From: Lysobacterales bacterium
GTDB lineage: Bacteria; Pseudomonadota; Gammaproteobacteria; Xanthomonadales; Wenzhouxiangellaceae
DNA length: 42,910 bases
Direction: 5' to 3'
Assembly (NCBI GenBank): GCA_002722315.1
Contig: PBLG01000005.1
Coordinates: forward strand, 1-42,910
In this document: positions 9,170 through 18,495 of the stretch, piece after piece
Layout: the number at the start of each line of letters is the position of its first letter
Numbering within the stretch: the stretch's first letter is position 1
Notes under the pieces: model-generated
The model's database searches: none
The model's input: the letters and a program-made list of their open reading frames with translations, nothing else
What the model was told of the DNA's origin: nothing
Program-made: the position numbers and the translations under genes

Positions 9170-10759
9170 TCAGTCCAGCTTCGAATAAGCCGGCAGTGTT
9201 ATGAATTCGACAAAATCGTCGTCGTCGGTCACCGCTTGCAGCAGTTCCGCGGCCTGTTCGAATTTGCTGTGTGCGCCCTCGGATTCGGCGCGGATCTCGT
9301 CCAGCGCATCGCCGATGAAAGTCCTGACCAGGGCCAGGTCGATATTCCGCCCGTCTTCGAGACGGCCGGCCGGATGGCGACTCCATTGCCACAGCTGGGC
9401 GCGCGCGATCTCGGCGGTTGCGGCATCTTCCATCAGGTTGTTGATCGGCACGCAGCCCTGCCCGTCCAGCCATGCGGCAAGGTAGCGAATCGCGACCGAG
9501 ATGTTGCCGCGAACGCCCTTCTCGGTGATCGTGCCTTCGGGCGGTTCGATCAGGTCGGACGCACTGACCTGGACGTCGCGCCGCAGGCGGTCGAGCTGAT
9601 TGGCGCCGTGCAGGTATTCGTCGAAGATGTCCATCGCCAGTGGAATCAGGCCCGGGTGAGCCACCCAGGTGCCGTCGTGACCCTCGGAGGCTTCGCGCTT
9701 CTTGTCGGCGCGCACCTTGTCGATCGCGGCCTTGTTGGCCGCCTCGTCGTTCTTGATCGGTATCTGCGCGGCCATGCCGCCCATCGCGAAAGCGCCGCGG
9801 CGATGGCAGGTCTTGATCAGCAGCTGCGAATACGCCTTGAGGAACGGCACGGTCATGGTGACCTGTTCCCGATCCGGAAGTACTTTGTCAGGATGGTTCC
9901 GGAAACGTTTGATATAGCTGAAGATATAGTCCCATCGGCCGCAGTTCAGGCCGACGATTCTCGAACGCAGCGCGTGCAGGATCTCGTCCATCTCGAACAC
10001 TGCCATGATGGTCTCGATCAGCACCGTCACCTTGATCGTGCCCGGCTCGAGATCCATGCGCCGCTCGATCAGCGAAAGCGCTTCCTCCCAAAGCGCGGCT
10101 TCGAATCGGTTCTCCAGCTTGGGCAGGTAGAGATAGGGTCCGGAGCCCTTTGCGATAAGCGCATCTGCGTTATGGAATACGTACGTGGCGGCGTCGAACA
10201 GCCCGCCGGGTATCGAACGACCGGCGACTTCGACGTGCTTCTCGTCCAGGTGCCAGCCTCGGGGCCTGGCGATCAGAACGGCGGGATCGTCGCCCAGCTT
10301 GTACTGCTTGCCGTTGTCGCCGGTGAATTCGATGGTGCCGCGCACGGCGTCGTGCAGGTTCTGCTGGCCGTGCATCATGTTGTCCCAGGTCGGAGTGCTG
10401 GAATCCTCGAAATCGGCCATGAACACCCGCGCACCGCTGTTGAGCGCATTGATGATCATCTTGCGATCGACCGGACCCGTGATCTCGACCCGGCGGTCGC
10501 GCAGATCGGCCGGTATCTCGGCCACTTTCCAGTCCGAATCGCGGATGTCGCGGGTCTCGGCCGGAAAATCCGGCAGGTCGCCGTCGTCCAGCTGCTTCTG
10601 GACCCCCACGCGGGCCTCGAGGAGCCGGTCCACCGGTGCCCTGAATCGGGTGCCCAGTTCACCCAGAAGGCGCAGAAGGTCCGGCTCGAGCAGCCCGCAG
10701 GTCGGTTCCGGTGCGGGCGCAAGTATCCGGGCCGGCGGCACGTCGCTGGCAGTGGTCAT
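9170..10759 (-). CDS. aceB: Malate synthase A
   Basis: The 529-aa protein condenses glyoxylate with acetyl-CoA to malate, completing the glyoxylate bypass with AceA. Recognisable segments are [44 protein letters not shown] and [15 protein letters not shown] lies about 9 nt before the ATG. It is the first gene of an aceB-aceA operon and diverges from a LysR-type regulator across a 147-bp spacer that carries a palindromic operator. No aceK is seen nearby. Confidence 0.97.
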   Translation of the reverse strand: MTTASDVPPARILAPAPEPTCGLLEPDLLRLLGELGTRFRAPVDRLLEARVGVQKQLDDGDLPDFPAETRDIRDSDWKVAEIPADLRDRRVEITGPVDRKMIINALNSGARVFMADFEDSSTPTWDNMMHGQQNLHDAVRGTIEFTGDNGKQYKLGDDPAVLIARPRGWHLDEKHVEVAGRSIPGGLFDAATYVFHNADALIAKGSGPYLYLPKLENRFEAALWEEALSLIERRMDLEPGTIKVTVLIETIMAVFEMDEILHALRSRIVGLNCGRWDYIFSYIKRFRNHPDKVLPDREQVTMTVPFLKAYSQLLIKTCHRRGAFAMGGMAAQIPIKNDEAANKAAIDKVRADKKREASEGHDGTWVAHPGLIPLAMDIFDEYLHGANQLDRLRRDVQVSASDLIEPPEGTITEKGVRGNISVAIRYLAAWLDGQGCVPINNLMEDAATAEIARAQLWQWSRHPAGRLEDGRNIDLALVRTFIGDALDEIRAESEGAHSKFEQAAELLQAVTDDDDFVEFITLPAYSKLD

Positions 10760-10791
10760 CGATGCATCTCCGGGTGTCGTGAATGTGAAAC

Positions 10792-10820
10792 AGACTATCG
10801 AGCGGAGCTATATTTGACAA
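10792..10820 (-). promoter_or_regulatory. Predicted aceB promoter
   Basis: On the minus strand TTGTCA (10815-10820), a 17-bp spacer and TAGTCT (10792-10797) could drive aceBA. Its -35 overlaps a perfect TTGACA on the plus strand (10814-10819) that may serve the divergent lysR gene, so the two promoters would be back to back. Confidence 0.5.
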
Positions 10821-10833
10821 ATTAAATAATCAG

Positions 10834-10867
10834 ATATTACGCATTGGTTTTTCCAATAATGTAATAT
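10834..10867. promoter_or_regulatory. Nested palindromic operator between aceB and lysR gene
   Basis: ATATTAC..ATTGG, a 5-nt T centre and CCAAT..GTAATAT form a two-level inverted repeat. The inner 15-mer ATTGGTTTTTCCAAT (10843-10857) fits the LysR-type T-N11-A box. It sits between the divergent start codons, as expected for control of aceBA and autoregulation by the adjacent LysR protein. Confidence 0.65.
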
Positions 10868-10906
10868 TGGCAGGTCCTCCGGAATCACCAGGTCTGCCGG
10901 CAACCG

Positions 10907-11869
10907 ATGTACAAAGGCAATCTTCTCAAACACCTGCGTGCGTTCTGCCAGACCGCGCGCCTGGGCAGCGTGTCGGCGGCGGCCGACGCCCTCTATCTCT
11001 CCCAGCCCTCGATCAGCCAGCAGATCCGGGCGCTGGAACTCGAACTCGGCCAGCAGCTGTTCGAACGGCAGGGTCCGAAGATGCACCTGACGCCGGCGGG
11101 CAAGACGCTGCTGGAGCTCGGGCGACCCCTGGTCGACAGGTTCGACGCCCTGCCCGACGAGTTCGCGCGAGCTTTCGGCCGCCTGGATTCAGGAGAGGTC
11201 CGCATCGCGGCCGGCGAATCGACGATTCTTCACCTGCTGCCCAGCCTGGTGCAACGATTCCGTCGGAAACACCCGGGGATTTTCGTTCACCTGCACAACG
11301 TCACCGGGGCCGACGGACTCGGCATGCTGCGTTCCGACCAGGTCGATTTCGCCGTGGGCTCGATGATCGACGTTCCCGAGGACATCCACTACCGTCCGAT
11401 CTACAGCTTCAGGCCCGTGCTCATCGCCAGCAGGGACCATCCGCTGGCCCGTCGCAGCAAGCTCACACTGGCCGACATCAGCCCCTACGGCCTTATCCTG
11501 CCGCCTCGGCGGCTGACCACTTACACCTTGATCGATCGGGTGTTTCAGCGCCACAAGCTGCCTTTCCGGGTCACCATGGAGGTCGGCGGCTGGGAGGTCA
11601 TCAAGCGCTACGTGGCCGGCGGCATGGGCATTTCCATCGTGACCAGCATCTGCCTCGACGACGCCGACCGCGACCGGCTGGTCACGCGTGACGTCAGCCA
11701 GTGGTTTCCGAAGCGCACCTACGGCGTGGTCACCCGCAAGGGCGCCTATCTCACGCCGCAGGCCCGGCGCTTCATCGAACTGATGTCGCCGGAGCTGTTT
11801 CCCGAATCCGGGCTCCAGCCGCCGGGCGCTTCGCCGAATGCAACGTCAAAAGCACATACGAAGCCGTAA
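10907..11869 (+). CDS. LysR-family transcriptional regulator, divergent from aceBA
   Basis: The 320-aa regulator has an N-terminal winged helix-turn-helix (residues ~5-65, VSAAADALYLSQPSISQQIRAL) and a C-terminal LysR substrate-binding domain (VRIAAGESTILHLLPSLV..., VDFAVGSM, HPLARRSKLTLADI, GGMGISIVTS) that looks CysB-like. It presumably binds the T-N11-A palindrome in the 147-bp spacer and controls the glyoxylate shunt genes. This is inferred from orientation and the operator. The effector is unknown. Confidence 0.9.
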   Translation: MYKGNLLKHLRAFCQTARLGSVSAAADALYLSQPSISQQIRALELELGQQLFERQGPKMHLTPAGKTLLELGRPLVDRFDALPDEFARAFGRLDSGEVRIAAGESTILHLLPSLVQRFRRKHPGIFVHLHNVTGADGLGMLRSDQVDFAVGSMIDVPEDIHYRPIYSFRPVLIASRDHPLARRSKLTLADISPYGLILPPRRLTTYTLIDRVFQRHKLPFRVTMEVGGWEVIKRYVAGGMGISIVTSICLDDADRDRLVTRDVSQWFPKRTYGVVTRKGAYLTPQARRFIELMSPELFPESGLQPPGASPNATSKAHTKP

Positions 11870-11965
11870 CCACTTGTGGTCTGAAGTTTGGCCGACGCGC
11901 CGCCGAGCGCCAGTAACCGATGGTGAGGCTTGCGATTGCCGCCGCCCCGCCCCATTTCTGAGCCC

Positions 11966-13072
11966 ATGAATGAATTGACCATGGTGGCCATGTCCGGCGG
12001 GGTGGATTCCTCGGTGACCGCTTTGTTGCTGCAGCGGCAGGGTGCCGAGATCGCGGGCATGTTCATGAAGAACTGGGAAGAAGACGACCTGGACGGGGTC
12101 TGCAGTGCCGAAGCGGATGCGGCCGACGCCCGGGCCGTGGCCGACATGCTTGGCATCCCCTTTCACGCGCGCAATTTTGCGCCGGAGTACTGGGAGAACG
12201 TATTCGAACAGTTCCTGGCCGAACTGGAAGCCGGCCGTACACCGAACCCGGACGTGCTGTGCAACCGCGAGATCAAGTTCAAGGTGTTCCTGGAGCACGC
12301 GCGCGACCTCGGCGCCGAGCGAATGGCCACCGGCCATTACGTGCGCAGCGACAGAACCGATGACGGTTATCGTCTGCTCAAGGGCGTGGACGGCAACAAG
12401 GACCAGAGCTACTTCCTGTACATGCTGGACCAGGCGCAGCTTGCCCGGGCCTGCTTCCCGGTCGGCGAGATGAACAAGTCGGACCTGCGGGCGCTGGCCG
12501 CCGCGGCCGGGCTGCCAACAGCCGGGAAAAAGGATTCGACCGGGATCTGTTTCATCGGCGAGCGCAATTACGACCGCTTCATCGAACAGTACCTGACCGG
12601 CGAGCCGGGCGACATCGTGACCACCGACGGGCGCTTGCTGGGCCGACACCGCGGCCTGATGCACTACACGCTGGGTCAGCGGCGCGGACTGGGCATTGGC
12701 GGGGTGCGCGGCTTCTCCGAGGCGCCCTGGTTCGTCGTGCACAAGGACCTGGCCGCAAATCTACTGTTCGTGACCCAGGATCCGTCCGACCCCCACCTGC
12801 TGTCGCGTCGCCTCGAGGCCGAGAGCCTGACCTGGATCTCCGGGCGTGCGCCCGAGCCGGGAGCCTGCCTGACCGCCAAGGTTCGCTATCGCCAGGCCGA
12901 CCAGGAGGTCGTACTCGAACGACTCGAGGGTGACACAATGGAGCTGAAATTCGCCCAGCCGCAGCGCGCCGTGACGCCCGGACAATCGGTCGTGCTTTAC
13001 GACGGAGAGGTATGCCTCGGCGGCGGCATCATCGATTCCAGCGACCGCAGGATTCCGGAGACTTCATCATGA
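11966..13072 (+). CDS. mnmA: tRNA-specific 2-thiouridylase MnmA
   Basis: The 368-aa enzyme thiolates U34 of Lys, Glu and Gln tRNAs. Seen here are the ATP PP-loop SGGVDSS (residues 10-16), catalytic Cys99 in LCNREIKF and Cys195 in STGICFIGERNY. The frame is open further upstream, but ATG 11966 gives the standard 368-aa length and starts just before the conserved N-terminus. The stop overlaps the hflD start as ATGA (13069-13072), so the two are translationally coupled, as in many gammaproteobacteria. Confidence 0.97.
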   Translation: MNELTMVAMSGGVDSSVTALLLQRQGAEIAGMFMKNWEEDDLDGVCSAEADAADARAVADMLGIPFHARNFAPEYWENVFEQFLAELEAGRTPNPDVLCNREIKFKVFLEHARDLGAERMATGHYVRSDRTDDGYRLLKGVDGNKDQSYFLYMLDQAQLARACFPVGEMNKSDLRALAAAAGLPTAGKKDSTGICFIGERNYDRFIEQYLTGEPGDIVTTDGRLLGRHRGLMHYTLGQRRGLGIGGVRGFSEAPWFVVHKDLAANLLFVTQDPSDPHLLSRRLEAESLTWISGRAPEPGACLTAKVRYRQADQEVVLERLEGDTMELKFAQPQRAVTPGQSVVLYDGEVCLGGGIIDSSDRRIPETSS

Positions 13073-13686
13073 AACGTTCGCTGACAGAACAGACCGTGGC
13101 GTTTGCCGGCGTGATCCAGGCCGGGGAACTGGTGCGCCAGATCGCCACCGGCGGGCAGTGCAGCCAGGCATTTGCGCGCAACAGCATCGACAGCCTGTTT
13201 ACGCCCGACGCCGAGAGCACCGAAGCGGTATTCGGCGGCCTGTCGGGGATTCGACTGGGGCTGACCATGACCCGCGAAATGGCCACTCGCGGCAGCGCGG
13301 ACTCGCAGCAGGCCATGGCTTACGCCAGCGGCCTGCTCAGGCTGGCCATGATGCTGCGCAAGGACAAGACCCGGCAGCAAGCCATGGCGCGCTCGCTGAG
13401 CCTGGTCGAACCCGCCTGGAAAGGCGCCGAGGATTCGCTGGACCCCAGCGTCGTGGCGCAGTTGGCCGACGTGTACCGCAGCGAAATCTCCACCCTGCCG
13501 TTGCGCATCCAGGTGCACGGCGACCCCGCCCATCTCAAGCAGGACGAGAAAGTTTCGCTGATCCGGGCCATTCTGCTGGCCGGCGTGCGCGCCGGGTTTC
13601 TATGGTTTCAACTCGGCGGACGGCCCTGGCGACTGCTCTTCCAGCGTGGAAGAATGTTTCGCATCGCGGCCGAACTTGCCGGTTGA
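13069..13686 (+). CDS. hflD: High-frequency lysogenization protein HflD homologue
   Basis: The 205-aa protein is recognised from the sequence (TVAFAGVIQAGELVRQIA, SGIRLGLTM, RYA-like central helices, IRAILLAGVRAGFLWFQLGG) and from its ATGA overlap with mnmA. In E. coli HflD is a membrane-associated protein that affects lambda lysogeny by binding CII; its housekeeping role is unclear. purB usually follows, but here acnA does. A perfect 22-bp GC palindrome follows immediately. Confidence 0.9.
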   Translation: MKRSLTEQTVAFAGVIQAGELVRQIATGGQCSQAFARNSIDSLFTPDAESTEAVFGGLSGIRLGLTMTREMATRGSADSQQAMAYASGLLRLAMMLRKDKTRQQAMARSLSLVEPAWKGAEDSLDPSVVAQLADVYRSEISTLPLRIQVHGDPAHLKQDEKVSLIRAILLAGVRAGFLWFQLGGRPWRLLFQRGRMFRIAAELAG

Positions 13687-13708
13687 GGCAGCCCGGCGCC
13701 GGGCTGCC
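13687..13708 (+). terminator. Perfect GC palindrome after hflD
   Basis: The 22-bp perfect palindrome begins one base past the hflD stop. It can form a strong hairpin but has no T-run, so it is a likely transcript-end or attenuating structure rather than a textbook terminator. Confidence 0.5.
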
Positions 13709-13722
13709 GCGCCGGTGCCGCA

Positions 13723-13755
13723 TGCTAAAATGACGGTTTTCGGAGCGCTGCTCCG
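13723..13755 (+). promoter_or_regulatory. Extended -10 promoter and leader hairpin of acnA
   Basis: TGC-TAAAAT (13723-13731) is an extended -10 element. It is followed by a leader containing the hairpin CGGAGC-GCT-GCTCCG (13741-13755). GGAG lies 7-8 nt before the acnA ATG at 13783. No good -35 is visible. Confidence 0.45.
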
Positions 13756-13782
13756 AGCCAACATCGACACCGGAGAATTTCA

Positions 13783-16539
13783 ATGCGAGACGAGCTGAAC
13801 TGTCGTGACACACTAGAGGCCAACGGCAAGACCTACAACTTCTACAGCCTCGCCAAGCTGGGCCAGAAGCACGATATTTCCAGGCTGCCCTACTCGCTCA
13901 AGATCCTCGCCGAGAACCTGCTGCGCCACGAAGACGGCGAAAACATCACCAAAGACGATATCGCAGCGATCGCGAACTGGGATCCCAATGCCGAGCCCAG
14001 CCAGGAAATCGCGTTCACCCCGGCGCGGGTCGTGCTTCAGGACTTCACAGGGGTGCCCGCCATCGTCGACCTGGCCGCGATGCGCGATGCGATGAAGAAC
14101 CTCGGCGGTTCGCCGACCAAGATCAACCCGCTGTCCCCGGCCGAACTGGTAATCGACCATTCGGTGCAGGTCGACAAGTACGGCACCGAGGACTCCCTGG
14201 ACCTGAACAACCGGATCGAATTCGAGCGGAACAAGGAACGCTATGCCTTTCTGCGCTGGGGCCAGGGCGCGTTCGAGAATTTCAAGGTCGTGCCGCCGAA
14301 TACCGGCATCGTTCACCAGGTCAATCTCGAGCATCTCTCGCGCGTGGTCTTCGGCGAGGAGGTCGACGGTGACCTGATGGCGTGGCCGGATACGCTGGTG
14401 GGCACCGATTCGCACACCACGATGATCAACGGCCTGGGCATTCTCGGCTGGGGCGTGGGCGGCATCGAAGCCGAAGCGGCCATGCTCGGCCAGCCGATTT
14501 CCATGCTGTTGCCGCAGGTCATAGGCTTCAAGCTCAACGGCAAGCTCAAGGAAGGCGCCACCGCCACCGACCTGGTGCTGACCGTGACCGAAATGCTGCG
14601 CAACAAGGGTGTGGTCGGAAAGTTCGTGGAATTCTTCGGCGACGGCCTCAGCCAGCTGCCGCTGGCCGACCGCGCCACCATCGGTAACATGTCGCCGGAA
14701 TTCGGCTCCACCTGTGCGATCTTCCCGGTCGACAGCGAAACGATCCGCTACCTCAAGCTTTCCGGACGCAGCGAGGAGCGGCTGGCGCTTGTCGAGGCCT
14801 ACGCAAAGGCCCAGGGAATGTGGCGCGAAGACGGCGACGAGGATGCCGAATACACCGATATCCTGGAACTCGACCTGGACGACGTCGAGCCGTCCCTGGC
14901 CGGTCCGAAGCGCCCGCAGGACCGGATCGCGCTGTCGAATGCCAAGAACAAGTTCATCGAGGTCTGCGCCGAGATGACCAAGAACCGCGACGGCAACGAC
15001 GAAGGTCGGTTCGCCAACGAGGGCGGCGGAACCGCGGTCGGGCACGAAGCGCCCGGCGTTGCCGAGGTCGAGTACAAGGACCAGGAATTCGTGCTCAAGG
15101 ACGGTGCCGTGGTGATCGCCGCGATTACCTCTTGCACCAACACCTCCAACCCGGCGGTCATGCTGGGCGCCGGGCTGCTGGCGCGCAACGCGCGCGAGAA
15201 GGGGCTGGCGGTCAAGCCGTGGGTCAAGACTTCGCTGGCGCCCGGTTCGAAGGTCGTCACCGACTATCTCGAATCGGCCGGCCTCGACGACGATCTCGAG
15301 GCGCTGGGCTTCTATACCGTGGGTTACGGCTGCACGACCTGCATCGGCAACTCCGGGCCCCTGCCCGAGCCTATCGACAAGGCCATTCGGGACCACGAAC
15401 TGGTGGTCTGCTCGGTGCTGTCCGGCAACCGCAACTTCGAAGGTCGAATCCATCCGGAAGTGCGGACGAATTACCTGGCCTCGCCGCCGCTGGTAGTTGC
15501 CTACGCGATCGCCGGGCGCATGGACATCGACCTGGTCAACGAACCGCTGGGCGAGGATCCGAACGGCGAAGAAGTCTTCTTGAAGGACATCTGGCCGGAC
15601 GCCCACGAGTTGCACGACTTCATTCGCGACACCGTGACTTCGGAAATGTATTCGAGCAACTACGCCAGCGTGTTCGAAGGCGACGATCGATGGAAATCAA
15701 TGGATACGCCCACCGGCGAGATGTTCGACTGGTCCGACGATTCGACCTACGTCCAGAACCCGCCCTACTTCGAGGGCATGTCGCTGGATCTCCCCGAGAT
15801 CGGCGACATCAAGGGCGCACACTGCCTGGCCAAGCTCGGCGACTCGGTGACCACCGATCACATTTCCCCGGCCGGCGCGATCAAGCCGGAATCACCCGCC
15901 GGCCAGTACCTGCAGGAAAACGGGGTCTCCCCGGTCGATTTCAACTCATACGGCTCGCGCCGCGGCAACCACCAGGTGATGATGCGCGGCACGTTTGCCA
16001 ATGTGCGCATCAAGAATGAAATGGCAGAGGGCACCGAGGGCGGCTTCACTACCCACGTGGCGTCCGGCGAAGTCATGCCGATCTACGATGCGGCCATGAA
16101 GTACAAGGAAAAGGGAACGCCGCTGGTGGTCATCGCCGGCAAGGAATACGGTTCCGGGTCGTCGCGCGACTGGGCAGCCAAGGGCACCCTGCTGCTGGGC
16201 GTGAAGGCCGTGATCTGCGAATCGTTCGAGCGCATTCACCGGTCCAACCTGGTCGGCATGGGCGTGCTTCCGCTGACCTTCGCCGAGGGCGAAACGCGCG
16301 AGAGCCTGGGCCTGACCGGGTTCGAGGAGTATGCAATCGAGGACCTGGACATCGGCAACTCGCGCGAAGCCACGGTCGTGGCGACCGACGGCAACGGCGA
16401 GGAAACGAAGTTCAAGGTGCGTGTGCGGCTGGATACGCCCAAGGAAGTCGAGTACTACAAGCACGGCGGCATCCTGCACTACGTTCTGCGCCAGTTGGCG
16501 GGTACCGATCCTGCCGGCACCGGCCGTAAGGCTGCCTGA
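13783..16539 (+). CDS. acnA: Aconitate hydratase A
   Basis: The 918-aa IRP1/AcnA-type aconitase interconverts citrate and isocitrate. The [4Fe-4S] ligands are Cys451 (SCTNTSNP) and Cys517/Cys520 ([13 protein letters not shown]). [14 protein letters not shown] and [12 protein letters not shown] in the C-terminal swivel domain are also diagnostic. The region around residues 345-440 is rich in Asp and Glu and longer than usual. Isocitrate from this enzyme feeds AceA, which lies a few kb away. A strong terminator follows at 16598. Confidence 0.97.
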   Translation: MRDELNCRDTLEANGKTYNFYSLAKLGQKHDISRLPYSLKILAENLLRHEDGENITKDDIAAIANWDPNAEPSQEIAFTPARVVLQDFTGVPAIVDLAAMRDAMKNLGGSPTKINPLSPAELVIDHSVQVDKYGTEDSLDLNNRIEFERNKERYAFLRWGQGAFENFKVVPPNTGIVHQVNLEHLSRVVFGEEVDGDLMAWPDTLVGTDSHTTMINGLGILGWGVGGIEAEAAMLGQPISMLLPQVIGFKLNGKLKEGATATDLVLTVTEMLRNKGVVGKFVEFFGDGLSQLPLADRATIGNMSPEFGSTCAIFPVDSETIRYLKLSGRSEERLALVEAYAKAQGMWREDGDEDAEYTDILELDLDDVEPSLAGPKRPQDRIALSNAKNKFIEVCAEMTKNRDGNDEGRFANEGGGTAVGHEAPGVAEVEYKDQEFVLKDGAVVIAAITSCTNTSNPAVMLGAGLLARNAREKGLAVKPWVKTSLAPGSKVVTDYLESAGLDDDLEALGFYTVGYGCTTCIGNSGPLPEPIDKAIRDHELVVCSVLSGNRNFEGRIHPEVRTNYLASPPLVVAYAIAGRMDIDLVNEPLGEDPNGEEVFLKDIWPDAHELHDFIRDTVTSEMYSSNYASVFEGDDRWKSMDTPTGEMFDWSDDSTYVQNPPYFEGMSLDLPEIGDIKGAHCLAKLGDSVTTDHISPAGAIKPESPAGQYLQENGVSPVDFNSYGSRRGNHQVMMRGTFANVRIKNEMAEGTEGGFTTHVASGEVMPIYDAAMKYKEKGTPLVVIAGKEYGSGSSRDWAAKGTLLLGVKAVICESFERIHRSNLVGMGVLPLTFAEGETRESLGLTGFEEYAIEDLDIGNSREATVVATDGNGEETKFKVRVRLDTPKEVEYYKHGGILHYVLRQLAGTDPAGTGRKAA

Positions 16540-16597
16540 CCACGGCAACCTTCCGGCTAAACTGAAGTTCTGATCGAAAAAACGGCTGTTTATTGGC

Positions 16598-16623
16598 AAA
16601 CCCCTTGATCTTTCAAGGGGTTT
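16598..16623 (+). terminator. Rho-independent terminator of acnA
   Basis: AAACCCCTTGA, a 4-nt loop and TCAAGGGGTTT form an 11-bp stem, followed by T-rich sequence (to about 16632). It separates acnA from the insertion sequence. Confidence 0.85.
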
Positions 16624-16680
16624 CGTCGTTTTGAGCGGGGAGGTTGTCAATAATGTAGCCATGTAAATGCGATTTTTGTC

Positions 16681-16709
16681 TTGTCATGCCAAGCTGTATC
16701 CGCTATAAT
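16681..16709 (+). promoter_or_regulatory. Transposase promoter, probably leaderless transcript
   Basis: TTGTCA (16681-16686), an exact 17-bp spacer and a consensus TATAAT (16704-16709) are followed by ATG at 16716. RNA would start at or next to the A of the start codon, and no ribosome-binding site exists between them. Confidence 0.7.
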
Positions 16710-16715
16710 GTGGCC

Positions 16716-18422
16716 ATGCATATCGACATCGTCCCCAATCGTGGCTCGCGCCCGGCCTATCTGCTGCGCGAGTCCTACCGTGAGGGCAAGCGGGTGCGCA
16801 AACGTACGCTTGCCAACCTGTCGGCCCTGTCCGAAACCCAGATCGAGGGGATCCGGGCGATCCTGCGGGGGGATGCGGTGCGGCCGGTCGGTGAGCTGTT
16901 CGAAGCCGTCGCGTCCAGGCCTTGCGGACATGTTCAGGCCGTGCATGTAGCCATGCAGAAGCTGGGCATGGCCCGGCTGCTGGCCGGCCGGCCCAGCCGG
17001 GAGCGCGATCTGGCGCTGGCCATGATTGCCGCGCGAGTGGTCTGCCCGGACACCAAGCTGGCCACCACCCGGCGCTGGCATCAGTCCACGCTGGCCGAGG
17101 ATTTCGGCGTGCTCGACGCGCAAGCCGAGGATTTGTATGCGGCCATGGATTGGCTGCTGGCGCGCCAGGAGGCGGTGCAGAAACGTCTGGCCGCGCGCCA
17201 TTTGCAGGCCGGTTCACTGGTGCTCTATGACCTGTCGTCGAGCTATCTGGAGGGCCACCACTGCCCGCTGGCCCGGCTGGGCTACAGCCGAGATGGCAAG
17301 AAGGGCAAGCTGCAGGTCAACTACGGGCTGTTGACCGACCGCCGCGGCTGTCCGGTGGCGATCTCGGTGTATCCGGGCAATACGGCGGACGCGGCCACGC
17401 TGATGCCCGAAGTCACGCGCCTGCGCGAGACCTTCGGCCTGGGCGACGTGGTCCTGGTCGGCGACCGCGGGATGATCTCTCAAGTCCACATCAGACAGTT
17501 GCGCGAACTCGACGGCCTGCGCTGGATCACCGCGCTCAAAAGTGTCTCGATTCGCAAGCTGGTCCAGGGCCAGACCTTGCAACTGGACCTGTTCGATGAG
17601 CGCAATCTGTTTGAACTGCGCCATCCCGACTATCCCGGCGAACGCCTGATTGCCTGCCGCAACCCTCAATTGGCCGGGCACCGTGCAGCCAAGCGTGAAG
17701 CCCTGCTGGAGGCTACCGAAGTTCAGTTGGCCAAGGTCCGTGAACGTGTCGAGCGCGGCCGCCTGACCGGCGCGGATCGAATCGGTGTCGCGGTCGGCAA
17801 GGTGCTGGATCGCTACAAGGTCGGCAAGCACTTCGTGCTCGAGATCGACGAGGCGCGCTTCGAGTTCCGGCGCGATGCCGAGAAGATCACCGAGGAAGCG
17901 GCGCTCGACGGGCTGTATGTGCTTCGCACCAGTGTTGAGCCCGAGCAGATGGACGCTTCGGAGTGCGTGCGCAACTACAAGGCCCTGGCCAATGTTGAGC
18001 GTGCCTTCCGATCGCTCAAGACCATGGACCTGAAGGTCCGGCCCATCCATCATCGCCTCGCCGATCGGGTCCGCGCGCACATCTTCCTGTGCATGCTGGC
18101 CGAGTACGTCGCCTGGCATCTGCGCGAAGCCTGGCGGCCGATGCTGTTTGCCGATGAGGATCAGGCTGCCAAGGGTCAGCGCGACCCGGTTCGACCTGCG
18201 CGCCGCTCAGCGGCGGCCGAACGCAAGGTCGCCCGCAAGATCAACGACACCGGCCAGCCGTTGCACAGCTTCCAGACCCTGTTGGGCGAGCTGGCCGGGA
18301 TCGTGCGCAACACCTGCCGCACGCCCGGCAGCGACGAGACCCCGTCCACCTTCGAGATCACCACCACGCCCAATCCGGTTCAACAGCGCGCGCTCGATCT
18401 GGCCACCCAAATCAGGCTGTAG
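16716..18422 (+). CDS. IS1634-family transposase
   Basis: The 568-aa DDE transposase of the IS1634 group (IS4-like superfamily) appears full length. Features are an N-terminal region MHIDIVPNRGSRPAYLLRES, the catalytic core with VLYDLSSSYLEG (first Asp), VLVGDRGMIS (second Asp) and YKALANVERAFRSLKTMDL (Glu), followed by RVRAHIFLCMLAEYVAWHL. I start at ATG 16716 rather than an upstream in-frame ATG because a consensus promoter ends 6 bp before it. No disruption is visible, so the gene may still be active. Confidence 0.93.
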   Translation: MHIDIVPNRGSRPAYLLRESYREGKRVRKRTLANLSALSETQIEGIRAILRGDAVRPVGELFEAVASRPCGHVQAVHVAMQKLGMARLLAGRPSRERDLALAMIAARVVCPDTKLATTRRWHQSTLAEDFGVLDAQAEDLYAAMDWLLARQEAVQKRLAARHLQAGSLVLYDLSSSYLEGHHCPLARLGYSRDGKKGKLQVNYGLLTDRRGCPVAISVYPGNTADAATLMPEVTRLRETFGLGDVVLVGDRGMISQVHIRQLRELDGLRWITALKSVSIRKLVQGQTLQLDLFDERNLFELRHPDYPGERLIACRNPQLAGHRAAKREALLEATEVQLAKVRERVERGRLTGADRIGVAVGKVLDRYKVGKHFVLEIDEARFEFRRDAEKITEEAALDGLYVLRTSVEPEQMDASECVRNYKALANVERAFRSLKTMDLKVRPIHHRLADRVRAHIFLCMLAEYVAWHLREAWRPMLFADEDQAAKGQRDPVRPARRSAAAERKVARKINDTGQPLHSFQTLLGELAGIVRNTCRTPGSDETPSTFEITTTPNPVQQRALDLATQIRL

Positions 18423-18495
18423 CCAGTCAGCGCACGGCGGAATGCCGCTATGCCATTGAAATAGAGACGTTTTATCGCAGCACTATCGGAGAACT

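Larger units (their letters stand above)
16645..18480 (+). mobile_element. IS1634-type insertion sequence, ends not resolved
   Basis: The element consists of the transposase gene and its short flanks between the acnA terminator and the TIR gene. I could not find convincing terminal inverted repeats or a target duplication by eye, so the limits are approximate. A near-repeat of TAATGTRGCCATG occurs at 16651-16663 and at 16706-16718, the second copy spanning the transposase start codon. Confidence 0.45.

Noticed and set aside
13813..15615. 600-codon open frame antisense to acnA
   Set aside because: It is a shadow of acnA with no domains and no start signals.
16645..18490. Terminal inverted repeats and target duplication of the insertion sequence
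   Set aside because: I compared both flanks and found no convincing matching ends, so the boundaries are left approximate.
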